The notes below the pieces were generated by a model. The model searched no databases. It saw only the letters and a list, made by a program, of their open reading frames with translations, and was not told the DNA's origin. From the NCBI GenBank assembly GCA_019136325.1, contig JAGVUJ010000135.1, positions 1-53,817 on the forward strand: 53,817 bases of DNA, written 5' to 3'. The DNA comes from Deltaproteobacteria bacterium. Its GTDB lineage: Bacteria > Desulfobacterota > Syntrophia > Syntrophales > Smithellaceae. Positions 17,664-27,302 of the stretch are shown here, in pieces; position 1 is the stretch's first letter, and every line of letters begins with the position of its first letter. The position numbers and the translations under genes are program-made.

Positions 17664-19034
17664 ATGCAGGAAACCATTTTAATCGTTGATGATGAAGAAA
17701 GTATCTGCCAATCCCTGAAGGCCATTCTCAGTGATGAAGGTTACCAGGTTCTGGTGGCGGGCAGCGGGGAAGAAGCCGTCAAAATCGTTGAGGAGGAAGT
17801 GCCTCATCTTGTGCTTCTGGATATCTGGCTGCCGGGCATGGATGGTTTGGAGACTCTAAAAGCCATCAAGAAAATAGATTCCAGAATCCTGGTGATCATT
17901 ATGTCCGGTCACGGCACAATTGAAACCGCCGTGAAAGCGACCAAGCTTGGAGCTTTTGACTTTATTGAAAAGCCTCTTTCCCTGGATAAAATCATCATTC
18001 TGGTCAACAACGCCCTGAATTTGATACGTCTCCAGGAAGAAAACGTTTTGTTAAAGCAGAAAGTTTCTCATCAGTATGAACTTACGGGAAACAGTCCTGC
18101 GATAACGGACCTTAAAGAAATGATCAGCATTGTTGCGCCGACCAATGCCTGGATTCTGATTATGGGAGAAAACGGAACGGGGAAGGAGCTGGTGGCGCGT
18201 TCCATTCATCATTTGAGCCTGAGATCGCACAAAGACATCGTTGAGGTCAATTGTGCGGCAATCCCGGAAGAGCTTATTGAAAGCGAATTATTCGGCCATG
18301 AAAAAGGCGCCTTTACCGGCGCCACGGAGAAGAAACGTGGAAAATTCGATCTTGCGCACGAAGGAACTATTTTTCTGGATGAAGTTGCCGATATGAGTTT
18401 GAAAGCACAGGCAAAAATATTACGCATCCTGCAGGAAAAAAAATTCGAACGTGTCGGCGGTAATAAATTAATTGATATGGATGTGCGTGTGTTGGCCGCG
18501 ACCAATAAAGACCTCGAAGAGGAAATGAAAGAAGGACGTTTCCGGCAGGATCTTTATTACCGTTTGCACGTCATTCCGCTGGTTGTGCCGCCGTTGCGTG
18601 ACAGAAAAGAAGATATTATCCCCCTGGCTGAACGTTTTATCCTCGATTTCACCAGCAAAGAGGGGATGGAACCCAAAACACTCACCGATGATGCGCTCGA
18701 TCTGCTGATGGTACATGACTGGCCCGGTAATGTTCGGGAATTGAAAAATATTATCGAACGATTGATTATTCTGACGCCGTCCCAGCAAATAACCGCCAAG
18801 GATATTCCGCCGTTGAGCATTCGGGAGGAAAGAAAGGCATATTCCGGCTTTCAGGCTGCGTCAGCCGATTCGTTAAGAGATGCTAAAACGGACTTTGAAA
18901 GACAATTTATTTTGAAGAAGCTGGAGGAAAACGAAGGAAATGTTTCCAAGACGGCGGAAGCGATCGGTCTGGAGCGAAGCAATCTGCACAAGAAATTAAA
19001 GAGCCTGAATATAGTTGTTAAGGGTGATTCCTGA
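17664..19034 (+). CDS. ntrX: NtrX/NtrC-family sigma-54 response regulator
   Basis: A 456-residue three-domain regulator. The receiver has phosphoacceptor Asp53 (LVLLDIWLPG) and the DDE acidic pocket. The AAA+ domain carries GENGTGKE (Walker A) and the sigma-54-contacting GAFTGA loop within HEKGAFTGATEKK. A Fis-type helix-turn-helix closes the protein (NEGNVSKTAEAIGLERSNLHKKLK). It activates RpoN promoters and is the likely partner of the NtrY-like kinase. The sigma-54 site before lpxC is a plausible target. It ends 2 bp before the stop of the convergent flippase-like gene. Confidence 0.92.
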   Translation: MQETILIVDDEESICQSLKAILSDEGYQVLVAGSGEEAVKIVEEEVPHLVLLDIWLPGMDGLETLKAIKKIDSRILVIIMSGHGTIETAVKATKLGAFDFIEKPLSLDKIIILVNNALNLIRLQEENVLLKQKVSHQYELTGNSPAITDLKEMISIVAPTNAWILIMGENGTGKELVARSIHHLSLRSHKDIVEVNCAAIPEELIESELFGHEKGAFTGATEKKRGKFDLAHEGTIFLDEVADMSLKAQAKILRILQEKKFERVGGNKLIDMDVRVLAATNKDLEEEMKEGRFRQDLYYRLHVIPLVVPPLRDRKEDIIPLAERFILDFTSKEGMEPKTLTDDALDLLMVHDWPGNVRELKNIIERLIILTPSQQITAKDIPPLSIREERKAYSGFQAASADSLRDAKTDFERQFILKKLEENEGNVSKTAEAIGLERSNLHKKLKSLNIVVKGDS

Positions 19035-19036
19035 AA

Positions 19037-20017
19037 TTATTTTTCGCTGTTGATCTGATTTTTCATGTCGGAAATTGAAAACTTATTGAAGGGCATGAAT
19101 AAAACGCCCAATACCACCACCACCACCATGGACAGAAAGTGATAGACGACGGCGAAAGACAGTGCTTCGGATTTGGCCAAACCGAATAGACTCAATCCCA
19201 GGACGCAGGCGAAATGCCAGTTGCCGATGAAACCCGGCGCCGTGGGAATGGCGATTCCCACGATCAGAATAATCATGAGAACAAAAGACGCCATAATCGG
19301 CAGCGTAAAGCCGAACGACATAAGCAATGTGTAAATGGCCAGAACATCCAGCAGCCAGATTGCCACGGAAAGAAAGATCAAATACAAAAATAGATTGATA
19401 TTGGTGACGATTTGAAGTCCGTTGATAAAGTTGTGCAATAGTTCATCGATTTTATCGGCGAGTTTGCCGGGAAATTTCTTCAAAACGATATTGATGACCT
19501 TCAGGGCTTTTTCTCTTTTCAAAATCATGAATAAGACAAAACAAAAAATCGCCAGCGCGAGAAGGAAAAAAATAACACTCGAACTGATCATCCAGGAAGG
19601 CAAATCCGTGAAAAACAGAACGACAACGGCAATGCTCAGAATCGTAAAACTGTCCAGAATTCTTTCGACAATGATGGTGCCCAGCGCGGAGGACATTTTT
19701 ACCGAACTTTTCCGGGCAATCAAATAAGGTCTGGCCAGTTCTCCGATGCGTGCGGGGATGGCGGCGATGGCCAGAAACCCGACCGACGTCACCGAAAATA
19801 AAGAAAGTTGATCTATTTTCTGCATCGGCTGCAGAATGACGCCCCAACGATAGGATCGCAAATATTGCATCAGAATGATCAGCAGCAGAAAGACGATAAC
19901 ATAACTTCGTTGAATTTTTTGCAGATCACTGACAACATCCTGAAAATGAATTCCTCTGACCGACAAATAGACGAGGAGCAGACTGATCAGAATACCGAAG
20001 AAGATTTTTTTATTCAT
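19037..20017 (-). CDS. LPG-synthase-TM/UPF0104 family flippase-like membrane protein
   Basis: An integral membrane protein of about 326 residues with roughly eight helices and the family features RSYRWG, a glycine-rich PTAPGFIGNWH segment, and LARPYLIARKSSVKMSSALG followed by ERILD. Homologues include the membrane half of lysylphosphatidylglycerol synthase and AglD-type proteins and are thought to move lipid-linked substrates. No synthase domain is attached. I prefer the ATG at 20017 (MNKKIFFGILISLLL), which begins at the first membrane helix; an upstream in-frame start at 20080 would overlap the preceding lipoprotein gene. Confidence 0.82.
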   Translation of the reverse strand: MNKKIFFGILISLLLVYLSVRGIHFQDVVSDLQKIQRSYVIVFLLLIILMQYLRSYRWGVILQPMQKIDQLSLFSVTSVGFLAIAAIPARIGELARPYLIARKSSVKMSSALGTIIVERILDSFTILSIAVVVLFFTDLPSWMISSSVIFFLLALAIFCFVLFMILKREKALKVINIVLKKFPGKLADKIDELLHNFINGLQIVTNINLFLYLIFLSVAIWLLDVLAIYTLLMSFGFTLPIMASFVLMIILIVGIAIPTAPGFIGNWHFACVLGLSLFGLAKSEALSFAVVYHFLSMVVVVVLGVLFMPFNKFSISDMKNQINSEK

Positions 20018-20054
20018 GAATTTGCCATGGCCGGGCCGATTTATTCGCGCGCAG

Positions 20055-20459
20055 TTATTCCTTGACCAGATAATCGGCAATCTTGTCGTGTATGAGTTGA
20101 GAAGATAATTTATTGCCGATTACGCCGACGCGAACGGCAACCGTGGTCAGATTTTTTGCTTTGTACGAGATATCGAATTTAACTTTTTCATCATTGATAA
20201 TCGTGTTGATGGTTCCTCTGGCAATTTCTTTATCGGGAACGACTTCAATGCCGTGCATGCCGGCGATTGTTTTTTCGCAAGCCGTCCAAACGTGATCGAA
20301 TGATTTGTTGTAATCAGTTTTTAACTCGCCGTTGATATAAAAATAAGTGCCAGCGCCTGCTCCGGCGGCCGCTCCTCCGACAATCAAAGGCACGCAACCG
20401 GATAAACAAAGCGGTATAAGCAAGGAAAAGACAAGAGACAGAAAAACGTTCTTTTTCAT
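20055..20459 (-). CDS. DUF3568 family lipoprotein
   Basis: A 134-residue protein with a lipoprotein signal (lipobox LSGC at about residue 21) followed by a glycine/alanine-rich stretch (VGGAAAGAGAG) and a compact alpha/beta domain (FDHVWTACEKTI, VAVRVGVIGNKLSS) matching DUF3568. It is predicted to be lipid-anchored in the outer or inner membrane. AGGAGG precedes the ATG. It lies 37 bp upstream of the flippase-like gene and about 93 bp downstream of dnaJ. Function unknown. Confidence 0.82.
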   Translation of the reverse strand: MKKNVFLSLVFSLLIPLCLSGCVPLIVGGAAAGAGAGTYFYINGELKTDYNKSFDHVWTACEKTIAGMHGIEVVPDKEIARGTINTIINDEKVKFDISYKAKNLTTVAVRVGVIGNKLSSQLIHDKIADYLVKE

Positions 20460-20552
20460 GCATCTTCCTCCTGTAATGTGATGCGGGTATTTAAAGCATA
20501 TGTTGCCGGTGATTGCAATGGCAATTGTGGCGTCGTACGGAGGGAGAAAGAA

Positions 20553-21617
20553 TCATTTGTTGCTTTGATTCAGTTTTTCGAACTCAATTAAAAGCTCTTC
20601 CTGCTTTCTGCTCAGATTTGTGGGTATCTGAACGTAAACTTCGATGATCTGATCTCCATGCCCGAATCCGCGGATGTGAGGAATGCCTTTACCCTTGAGA
20701 CGGAACGTTTTCCCGTTTTGTGTGCCTTTGGGAATTTTTATTTTTTCCTTTCCCTGGAGCGTGGGCACGTCAATAGTGCCGCCCAGTGCGGCATGAACAA
20801 AAGAAATGGGAACCTGGCAGATGATGTCATCTCCCGATCGGGTGAAAAATTCATGGTCATCGACGGTAATGAAAACGTACAAATCGCCGTCAGGTCCGCC
20901 TTTACTGCCGGCTTCACCTTCACCCCGTAAACGCAGACGGGAACCGGTTTCAACACCCGCAGGAATTTTCAGTTGGACGGTTTTGGCTATTTTCTCTTTG
21001 CCGGTGCCGCGGCAGTTTTCACAGGGTTTGGATATGAATTTGCCGTGACCGTGACAATGCGGACACGTGGAACTGATGGTGAAAAAACCGCTGGATTGTA
21101 TGACCTGGCCCCGTCCCTTACAGGTCCGGCAGATTTCCGGGGACGATCCGGGAGTCGCTCCCGTACCCTGGCATTTGTGACAGGTGGCTAGTTTTTCCAG
21201 TTCGATGGACGTCGTCATGCCGAAGGCGGAGTCTAAGAACGATATGTTCAGATCGTAGCGCAGATCGGCGCCGGCGGTCGCGTATGATCGCGAATGTCCC
21301 CGGGCATTCCCGTAGCCGAACACGTCGTCGAAAATATTGCTGAAGTTGGAAAAGATATCGTCAAAACCGCTGAAGCCCTGGAAGCCGGTGCTGTTCAATC
21401 CTTCATGACCGTAGTGGTCGTAAATTTCTCTTTTTTCTCTGTCGCTTAATACTTCATAAGCTTCAGCCGCTTCCTTGAATCGCTCTTCTGCTTTCTTGTT
21501 GCCCGGGTTCCTGTCGGGATGACACTGCATGGCTATTGCGCGATAGCTTTTTTTTATTTCTTCTTCGGATGCCGTTCTCGAGACACTCAATATTTCGTAG
21601 TAATCCTTCTTTGTCAT
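20553..21617 (-). CDS. dnaJ: chaperone protein DnaJ
   Basis: A 354-residue type I J-protein. The J domain has HPD at residues 33-35. A Gly/Phe-rich linker ([12 protein letters not shown]) is followed by the four-repeat zinc centre ([32 protein letters not shown]) and the substrate-binding C-terminal domains. It stimulates DnaK ATPase and delivers unfolded proteins. No dnaK or grpE is adjacent, so it may be a second DnaJ. The gap 21618-21721 holds nothing I can identify. Confidence 0.93.
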   Translation of the reverse strand: MTKKDYYEILSVSRTASEEEIKKSYRAIAMQCHPDRNPGNKKAEERFKEAAEAYEVLSDREKREIYDHYGHEGLNSTGFQGFSGFDDIFSNFSNIFDDVFGYGNARGHSRSYATAGADLRYDLNISFLDSAFGMTTSIELEKLATCHKCQGTGATPGSSPEICRTCKGRGQVIQSSGFFTISSTCPHCHGHGKFISKPCENCRGTGKEKIAKTVQLKIPAGVETGSRLRLRGEGEAGSKGGPDGDLYVFITVDDHEFFTRSGDDIICQVPISFVHAALGGTIDVPTLQGKEKIKIPKGTQNGKTFRLKGKGIPHIRGFGHGDQIIEVYVQIPTNLSRKQEELLIEFEKLNQSNK

Positions 21618-21721
21618 GTGCCTTTTTAAGTCAACCTCTTCGTCGTATTATCTGAAAACGTTTAGCATTTTTATGTGTAATTTAATAACAAATCAGCTCC
21701 AGTCAATATCGTGCTTGAATA

Positions 21722-22603
21722 TTAGCCCACGAGACGCTTCAGCGCCTCTTCATACCTTTTCCGGGTATTTTCAATAATTTCGGGGGGCAGTTTCGGCGCC
21801 GGTGGTTTCTGATTCCAATTGATGGACAGAAGATAATCCCGTAAAAACTGTTTATCGAAACTTTTTTGCGGCCGGCCTTCCTGATAATCATCGGCGGGCC
21901 AGAAACGGGAGGAATCCGGGGTCAGGAGTTCATCAATCAGAATTAATTCATTGTCTAAAAGACCGAATTCCATTTTGGTGTCGGCAATAATGATTCCCGC
22001 CTTCAGCGCCAGGGCTGCTGCCCTTTCATAAATCTTCAGGGAAGTATTAATAACCTTGTCGGTCAATTCCAAACCGATCAAGTCCTCCATCTCTTTTCTG
22101 TTAATGGGAGCATCATGTTCGCCTTCCGGCGCTTTGGTTGTCGGCGTAAAAATGGCTTCGGGCAGCCGGGATGAATCTTTCAGGCCATCCGGTAATTTGA
22201 TGCCGGAAAGGGTCTTGTTTTTCTGGTAATCTTTCCATCCGGAACCGCTCAGATAACCGCGCACGATGCATTCAACGGGCAGCGGCGTTGCTTTTTTCAC
22301 CAGCATGCTTCTGCCTTCCAGATCTTTACGGTAGGGCGCACATTCTTCCGGAAATTCGGACGGGTTGATCGAAACAATATGATTGCCGATAATATCCTTC
22401 ATCTTTTCAAACCAGAAGGCTGACATCCGATTCAGAATCACACCCTTGCCCGGCACCGGATCGGACATGATGACATCAAAAGCTGAAATACGGTCGGTGG
22501 TGACGATAAGCAAATATTTTTTAACCGAATAAATATCGCGCACCTTTCCCCGGCCAATAAAGTTCAGCGCTTTGAAATCTGTTTTCTGGATGCTTTTTCT
22601 CAT
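21722..22603 (-). CDS. purC: SAICAR synthase PurC
   Basis: A 293-residue phosphoribosylaminoimidazole-succinocarboxamide synthase, the long form of the family. The motifs include GRGKVRDIYSV, TDRISAFDVIM, VECIVRGYLSGSGWK, EGEHDAPI and IIADTKMEFG. It condenses CAIR with aspartate using ATP in purine synthesis. GGGAG lies just before the ATG. It follows the MBL-fold gene by 12 bp and appears to be the last gene of the fmt-rsmB-MBL-purC run. Confidence 0.95.
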   Translation of the reverse strand: MRKSIQKTDFKALNFIGRGKVRDIYSVKKYLLIVTTDRISAFDVIMSDPVPGKGVILNRMSAFWFEKMKDIIGNHIVSINPSEFPEECAPYRKDLEGRSMLVKKATPLPVECIVRGYLSGSGWKDYQKNKTLSGIKLPDGLKDSSRLPEAIFTPTTKAPEGEHDAPINRKEMEDLIGLELTDKVINTSLKIYERAAALALKAGIIIADTKMEFGLLDNELILIDELLTPDSSRFWPADDYQEGRPQKSFDKQFLRDYLLSINWNQKPPAPKLPPEIIENTRKRYEEALKRLVG

Positions 22604-22615
22604 AAAATGCTCCCT

Positions 22616-23245
22616 TTAATGAAAGAATGGATTATATTTTTTTTCATGGCCGATCGTGGAAGTCGGAGTGCGGCCGTAATTGTGCCCGGGCATGACTTTG
22701 GTATCATCGGGTAATCTAAAAATTTTTTCTGTCACGGCGTGATATAAAGCCTGCCAGGAACCACCCGGCAAATCCGTTCGGCCGATTGCTTCCACGAAAA
22801 GAGTGTCTCCTGTAAAGACGTAGCCCGGTGTATACAGACAAATTCCGCCGGGTGAGTGTCCCGGAGTGTGAAGGACTTTGAGCTCAACGTTGCCTACGGC
22901 AATGACATCGCCGTCTTTCACCAGAATATCCGCCGGGGGTGATGCCTTTGCTCCGAACATCCTTAAAATCATCGTAGGGGTGTCCGTCAGCATGATCGCA
23001 TCATCCCGATGAACGATGATTTTCGCCCCGGTGGCTTTCTGCATTTCCGTGTTACCGCTGATATGATCCACATGGCCGTGCGTATTGACGATATAATTAA
23101 TCTGTAAATTATTTTTCCGAGCTTCCGCCACGATGCCTTTGATATTATCCGCCGGATCGATGACCAGCGCGTCGCCCGTAATGGTATCGCCGACCAGATA
23201 GGCAAAAACCGCCATTGAACTTACCTGCATTTGTTGAACAAACAT
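22616..23245 (-). CDS. MBL-fold metallohydrolase (glyoxalase II-like)
   Basis: A 209-residue metallo-beta-lactamase-fold hydrolase. The dinuclear metal ligands are visible: NTHGHVDHISG (HxHxDH), HTPGHSPGG, FTGDTLF and a C-terminal PGHNYG. The short length and GRTDLPGG segment fit the hydroxyacylglutathione hydrolase-like subgroup that also contains persulfide dioxygenase relatives, but substrate cannot be assigned. AGGAG lies 7 nt before the ATG at 23245. Cytoplasmic. Confidence 0.85.
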   Translation of the reverse strand: MFVQQMQVSSMAVFAYLVGDTITGDALVIDPADNIKGIVAEARKNNLQINYIVNTHGHVDHISGNTEMQKATGAKIIVHRDDAIMLTDTPTMILRMFGAKASPPADILVKDGDVIAVGNVELKVLHTPGHSPGGICLYTPGYVFTGDTLFVEAIGRTDLPGGSWQALYHAVTEKIFRLPDDTKVMPGHNYGRTPTSTIGHEKKYNPFFH

Positions 23246-23332
23246 CTTCCGACTCCTGGGGGAAAAGTGGACACCTCATAACATTTTTTTGCTGAAAACG
23301 TCAACTTTAATTAAATATATAAAATGTTGATA

Positions 23333-24703
23333 TTATTGATATTTAAGGATTGCTCCGAAGAATCCATCCATATTGTGTCTATGAGGGTACGTGCGAAAAA
23401 AGCCATGAGAGTCGAACAGATTTCCGTTGATGGATTGCGGCGGGGGATATAAAGAAAAATGGTTATTCACCTTTAAAAATTCGTTAATGATATTTTCATT
23501 TTCTTCATGCAGCAGCGAACACGTGCCGTATATCATGCCTCCGCCTTTTTTAACCGCCGCGGATGCATTTTGCAGGATGACTTTCTGAGCGGCGACAAAA
23601 GCAAGCACATCTTTTTCGGTTGTGCGCCATTTGATTTCCGGATTTCGGCGTAAAGTTCCCAAACCGGAGCAGGGGGCGTCCACCAGAACCCAATCGAATT
23701 CTTCTTTAAAAGAATCCGGCAGCTCAACGCTTAAATCGGCCGTTAAAGCTTCGATAATCTGTATTCCCATGCGACTCGCATCCTGTTTCAGTTCTGCAAT
23801 GCGTTCAGGACTACGGTCGATAGCGACAATCCTTCCCCGGTTTTTAAAAATTGCCGCCAGATGCGTGGCCTTGCCGCCGGTACCCGCGCAGGCATCCAGA
23901 ATCGCTTTTGAGTTTTTGGCATCGATCAGATAAGAAATCAGTTGCGCCGCTTCATCCTGAATCCGCAGAAAACCGGCATCAAAAAAACCGGTTTTCTGGA
24001 TAGGATTGGCGGATGTGTTCAGGATCATACCGTCAGGCGAATAGGGTGTTTCCTTCAATTCAAATCCGGCGTTTAAAAGTTTTTCTTTCATTTCAGCGCG
24101 GGATATTTTCAGTGTATTGACCCGAAGCGTCAACGGCGGCAATTCGTTGTTGGCCGAACAGAGAGCCTTTGTTTCTTCATATCCGAATGTATTGATCCAT
24201 GTCTTTACCAGCCAGAGCGGATGCGAATACAATGCCGCTATATGTTCAGCAGGATTTTTCTTACTCGAGGGAAAAGATAGATTCCGGCTGCGGCGCAAAT
24301 AGTTTCTTAAAACGGCGTTTACGAGCGCGCTCTGATCCGGATGGATGATTTTGGCAATTTTGACTGCTTCATTGACAACGGCAAAATCCGGCAGCCGGTC
24401 GCTGAATTTCAACTGATAAATGCCTGTGCGCAGGACATTTTTTATACCCTCATCCAGTTTTTCATAATCGCCGCGATAGAGTTTTGCTACGATCCAGTCG
24501 AGATGACCGCGAAGACGCAGTGTACCGTAAACAAGATGCGTGAGCAGACGGCCGTCGGGTGTTCCTGATAAAACGTTTTCTTCCATACAGTCGTTGATGA
24601 GCGGACTGGCAAAGATCTGACGTGTCTGCACCTGATTTAAAATATCAACGGCCAGATGGCGGATGGTTTTTGTCATATTTGTTTTCTGCTCTTTATTCTT
24701 CAC
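23333..24703 (-). CDS. rsmB: 16S rRNA cytosine-C5 methyltransferase RsmB
   Basis: A 456-residue protein. The N-terminal NusB-like domain (about residues 10-150) is followed by the SAM-dependent m5C methyltransferase domain (LDACAGTGGKATHLA). Both catalytic cysteines are present: VDAPCSGLGTLRRNPEI and YGTCSLLHEENE. It methylates C967 of 16S rRNA. A GTG start at 24703 overlaps the fmt stop (GTGA); an ATG nine codons in is an alternative. The fmt-rsmB order is conserved across bacteria. Confidence 0.93.
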   Translation of the reverse strand: MKNKEQKTNMTKTIRHLAVDILNQVQTRQIFASPLINDCMEENVLSGTPDGRLLTHLVYGTLRLRGHLDWIVAKLYRGDYEKLDEGIKNVLRTGIYQLKFSDRLPDFAVVNEAVKIAKIIHPDQSALVNAVLRNYLRRSRNLSFPSSKKNPAEHIAALYSHPLWLVKTWINTFGYEETKALCSANNELPPLTLRVNTLKISRAEMKEKLLNAGFELKETPYSPDGMILNTSANPIQKTGFFDAGFLRIQDEAAQLISYLIDAKNSKAILDACAGTGGKATHLAAIFKNRGRIVAIDRSPERIAELKQDASRMGIQIIEALTADLSVELPDSFKEEFDWVLVDAPCSGLGTLRRNPEIKWRTTEKDVLAFVAAQKVILQNASAAVKKGGGMIYGTCSLLHEENENIINEFLKVNNHFSLYPPPQSINGNLFDSHGFFRTYPHRHNMDGFFGAILKYQ

Positions 24704-25638
24704 TTCAAGATCGTTCCGGGATTGATGCGGTGGCCGCGGAGAAAATCGGCAATCGGCATTCTTTTCTTACCGGCCAGTTGGATGTCTTTTAAGACGACGT
24801 AACCGTCGGAAGTCGCCACCGGTAAACCGTCGGAGCCGGCTTCGCCGATGGTTCCCGGGGAGTGATGAACCTTATCCGGTTGAATTTCAGCTTTAAAAAT
24901 TTTCAAAGGCAGTCCGTCCAGCGTCGTATAAGCCGTCGGCGCGGGATTCAATCCCCGGATCAGATTGACAATAGCGGCGGCTTTATGACTCCAGTTGATT
25001 TTCCCTGTTTCTTTGGTGAGACGCGGCGCAAGCGTTGCGCCGGAGGCATCCTGCGGTTTTCTCTGTGCCTCTCCGGTGAAAATCTGTTCAATCGATTTTA
25101 CGAGAAGTTTCGCGCCAAGGACAGCGAGACGATCATGCAATTCGCCGTAGGTTTCGGTGGCGTCCAGATCCGTTTCTTCCTGCAGAAGAATATCTCCGGA
25201 ATCCATGCCTTCATCCATCAGCATAATCGTAACGCCGGTTTTTGTTTCCCCGTTGATAATCTGCCAGTTGAGCGGTGCCGCACCGCGGTATTTCGGCAGC
25301 AGGGACGGGTGGATATTCAGACAATGAAGGCGCGGATAATCAATAACCGCCTTAGGCAGAATCTGGCCGAATGCCGCAACAACGATCATTTCCGGAGCGA
25401 GTTTCTGCAGCAGTTCCATGAAATGTGGATCTTTCACTTTCACAGGCTGATAAACCGGCAAACCCAGTTCCTGCGCCAGCATCTTAACGGGCGGAGCGAC
25501 TTCTTTCAGTCCTCTGCCTTTGGGACGGTCGGGCTGACAGACGACACCGACGAGCGGATAATGTTGCTCATGCAGAAAACGCAAAGCGGGAAGCGCAAAT
25601 GCCGGTGTGCCCATAAAAAGGATGCGTGGTTTATCCAT
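24700..25638 (-). CDS. fmt: methionyl-tRNA formyltransferase
   Basis: A 312-residue Fmt that formylates initiator Met-tRNA with 10-formyl-THF. Motifs in order: FMGTPAFALPAL, the catalytic LNIHPSLLPKYRGAAPLNW with Asn and His, LMDEGMDSGDIL (Asp), and the C-terminal tRNA-binding domain with RGLNPAPTAYT. It is the first gene of the run ending in purC. Its start is followed upstream by an 82-bp divergent region shared with the MFS gene; AAAGGA lies upstream of the ATG. Confidence 0.95.
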   Translation of the reverse strand: MDKPRILFMGTPAFALPALRFLHEQHYPLVGVVCQPDRPKGRGLKEVAPPVKMLAQELGLPVYQPVKVKDPHFMELLQKLAPEMIVVAAFGQILPKAVIDYPRLHCLNIHPSLLPKYRGAAPLNWQIINGETKTGVTIMLMDEGMDSGDILLQEETDLDATETYGELHDRLAVLGAKLLVKSIEQIFTGEAQRKPQDASGATLAPRLTKETGKINWSHKAAAIVNLIRGLNPAPTAYTTLDGLPLKIFKAEIQPDKVHHSPGTIGEAGSDGLPVATSDGYVVLKDIQLAGKKRMPIADFLRGHRINPGTILK

Positions 25639-25720
25639 GAGAAAATATCCTTTATTTTTTTAACTGAAGAACATATATGGAAATACAGAAGATGTGTCAA
25701 GAATACAAATCATCGATTAA

Positions 25721-26923
25721 TTGCAGGTCAGACCTATTATCACTCGAACGAAAAAAAAATTATTAAATTTGCCGCGGGACTTCCGGCTGTTTCTGGCCGC
25801 CACATTTGTTTTCGGATTTTCGCAAAGCCTTGTTGATTCCACCTTTAATAACTTTCTGAACGAAACGTTCTTTATCGATAATCTTCAGCGCGGGATTCTG
25901 GAAATGCCGCGGGAATTACCGGGGCTTCTGACGATTTTTATTTCGGCGATTTTATTTTTTCTATGTTCCAGAAGGCAGGCGATGCTGGCCAATCTCCTCT
26001 GCGCTCTGGGAATTCTGTGTATCGGGTTATTCTCACCCGGTTTTTCCATGATGCTGATCTGGCTGTTTATTTTCAGCATCGGACAGCATTTATTTATCCC
26101 CTTAAACCAGAGCATCGGCATGGAACTGGCCGTTAAGGGAGAAACGGGCAAACGACTGGGGCAGTTCAGCGCCGTGGCCAATATCGCCATGATCATTGGA
26201 AGCGTCGCCATCTTTGTCGGGTTCAACTATTTTAATCTGAACTTTAAAATATCCTATATTGCGGCTTGTCTGGGCTTTGTTGCCGTTGCGATTTTGATAT
26301 TCATGATGAAAAAGGACGAGCCGGTTCCCGTGAAGATGAAATTTCAACTGCGCCGGGAATACAAACTGTACTACTGGCTGACGATTTTATACGGAACGCG
26401 CAAGCAGTTATTCCTGACCTTCGCCCCGTGGGTTCTGGTTACCGTCTTTCAGCAGAAGACGCAGGTGCTGGCGACTCTGCTGGCCGTCGGCGGCGTTATC
26501 GGCATATTTTTTAAACCGATGCTCGGAAAAGCAATCGACAAACTCGGCGAACGATTGATCCTGACAACCGAAGCGGCCATGCTTGTCCTTGTCTGTGTCG
26601 GTTATGGATTTTCCAAAAGTATTTTTGAGGAAACGACAGCGATCTATATTGTTTTCACGTGCTACATCATCGATCAGATGCTGGTTGCGGTATCCATGGC
26701 GCGGGCCACATATCTGCAAAAGATAGCCGTCAGACCGGAAGATGTTTCTCAGACGCTGACGATGGGTGTAAGCATTGATCATATTTTCTCCATCGGCATT
26801 GCCGTGCTGGGCGGTTTGATCTGGGTGCAATGGGGATATCAGTATGTGTTCCTGCTCGGTGCGTTCATTGCCGTAATTAATTTCTTCTCCGCGCTGCAAA
26901 TTAAAACAAAAGCTCAAAAGTGA
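25721..26923 (+). CDS. MFS transporter
   Basis: An integral membrane protein of about 400 residues with twelve predicted helices. It has the first helix FRLFLAATFVFGFSQSLVDS and a central loop (MMKKDEPVPVKMKFQLRREYK) dividing two six-helix halves, the major facilitator plan. The substrate cannot be read. The start is uncertain: the first plausible codon is a TTG at 25721 without a ribosome binding site, another TTG lies at 25769, and there is no ATG before the second helix. It is divergent from fmt. Confidence 0.75.
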   Translation: MQVRPIITRTKKKLLNLPRDFRLFLAATFVFGFSQSLVDSTFNNFLNETFFIDNLQRGILEMPRELPGLLTIFISAILFFLCSRRQAMLANLLCALGILCIGLFSPGFSMMLIWLFIFSIGQHLFIPLNQSIGMELAVKGETGKRLGQFSAVANIAMIIGSVAIFVGFNYFNLNFKISYIAACLGFVAVAILIFMMKKDEPVPVKMKFQLRREYKLYYWLTILYGTRKQLFLTFAPWVLVTVFQQKTQVLATLLAVGGVIGIFFKPMLGKAIDKLGERLILTTEAAMLVLVCVGYGFSKSIFEETTAIYIVFTCYIIDQMLVAVSMARATYLQKIAVRPEDVSQTLTMGVSIDHIFSIGIAVLGGLIWVQWGYQYVFLLGAFIAVINFFSALQIKTKAQK

Positions 26924-27167
26924 TATTGTTTCCGGCCGGATCGGGAAGCCGAACGCCTATAAAATTATTGACATATTGCCAATTCCTGTGCTTTTATCAA
27001 TTCGCCTCATGTAAAGTTTGCAGTTTCAAATTAAACATTTATAAGTGTTTAACGAGGTGAGAAGTGATTCCACGGAGCGAAGTCCTTTAACGGTTTTGAC
27101 CGATTATCCCGGCCGTAGAAACAATGTTAAACAAAAAAAGATATGGCACGTATCAATAATTGGGAGC

Positions 27168-27302
27168 ATGCAAAACACAGAAAACCATTCCCACAAGACG
27201 GATAAGCAATACGCAGCCGTATGCGGTCTTTACGGTGAGGCGTGTTCGCGATTCATCGTCACGACCGAGGAACCGAAAAGGTTAAAGCGGCTTACGGTGA
27301 AA
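27168..27302 (+). pseudogene. N-terminal remnant of a DUF3795 protein
   Basis: An open stretch from an ATG at 27168 encodes KQYAAVCGLYGEACSRFIV followed by TTEEPKRLKRL. This matches the beginning of DUF3795 proteins (CGL.C..C with a following E.PERLKRLAE). The second conserved Cys of that motif is Gly here, and the rest of the domain is absent. The frame runs straight into the alpha/beta hydrolase, implying a deletion that fused two genes. Functionally dead as DUF3795. Confidence 0.45.

Noticed and set aside
24862..25836. Plus-strand open frame of 324 codons opposite fmt
   Set aside because: It overlaps fmt entirely and has no recognisable motif; fmt is a firm call.
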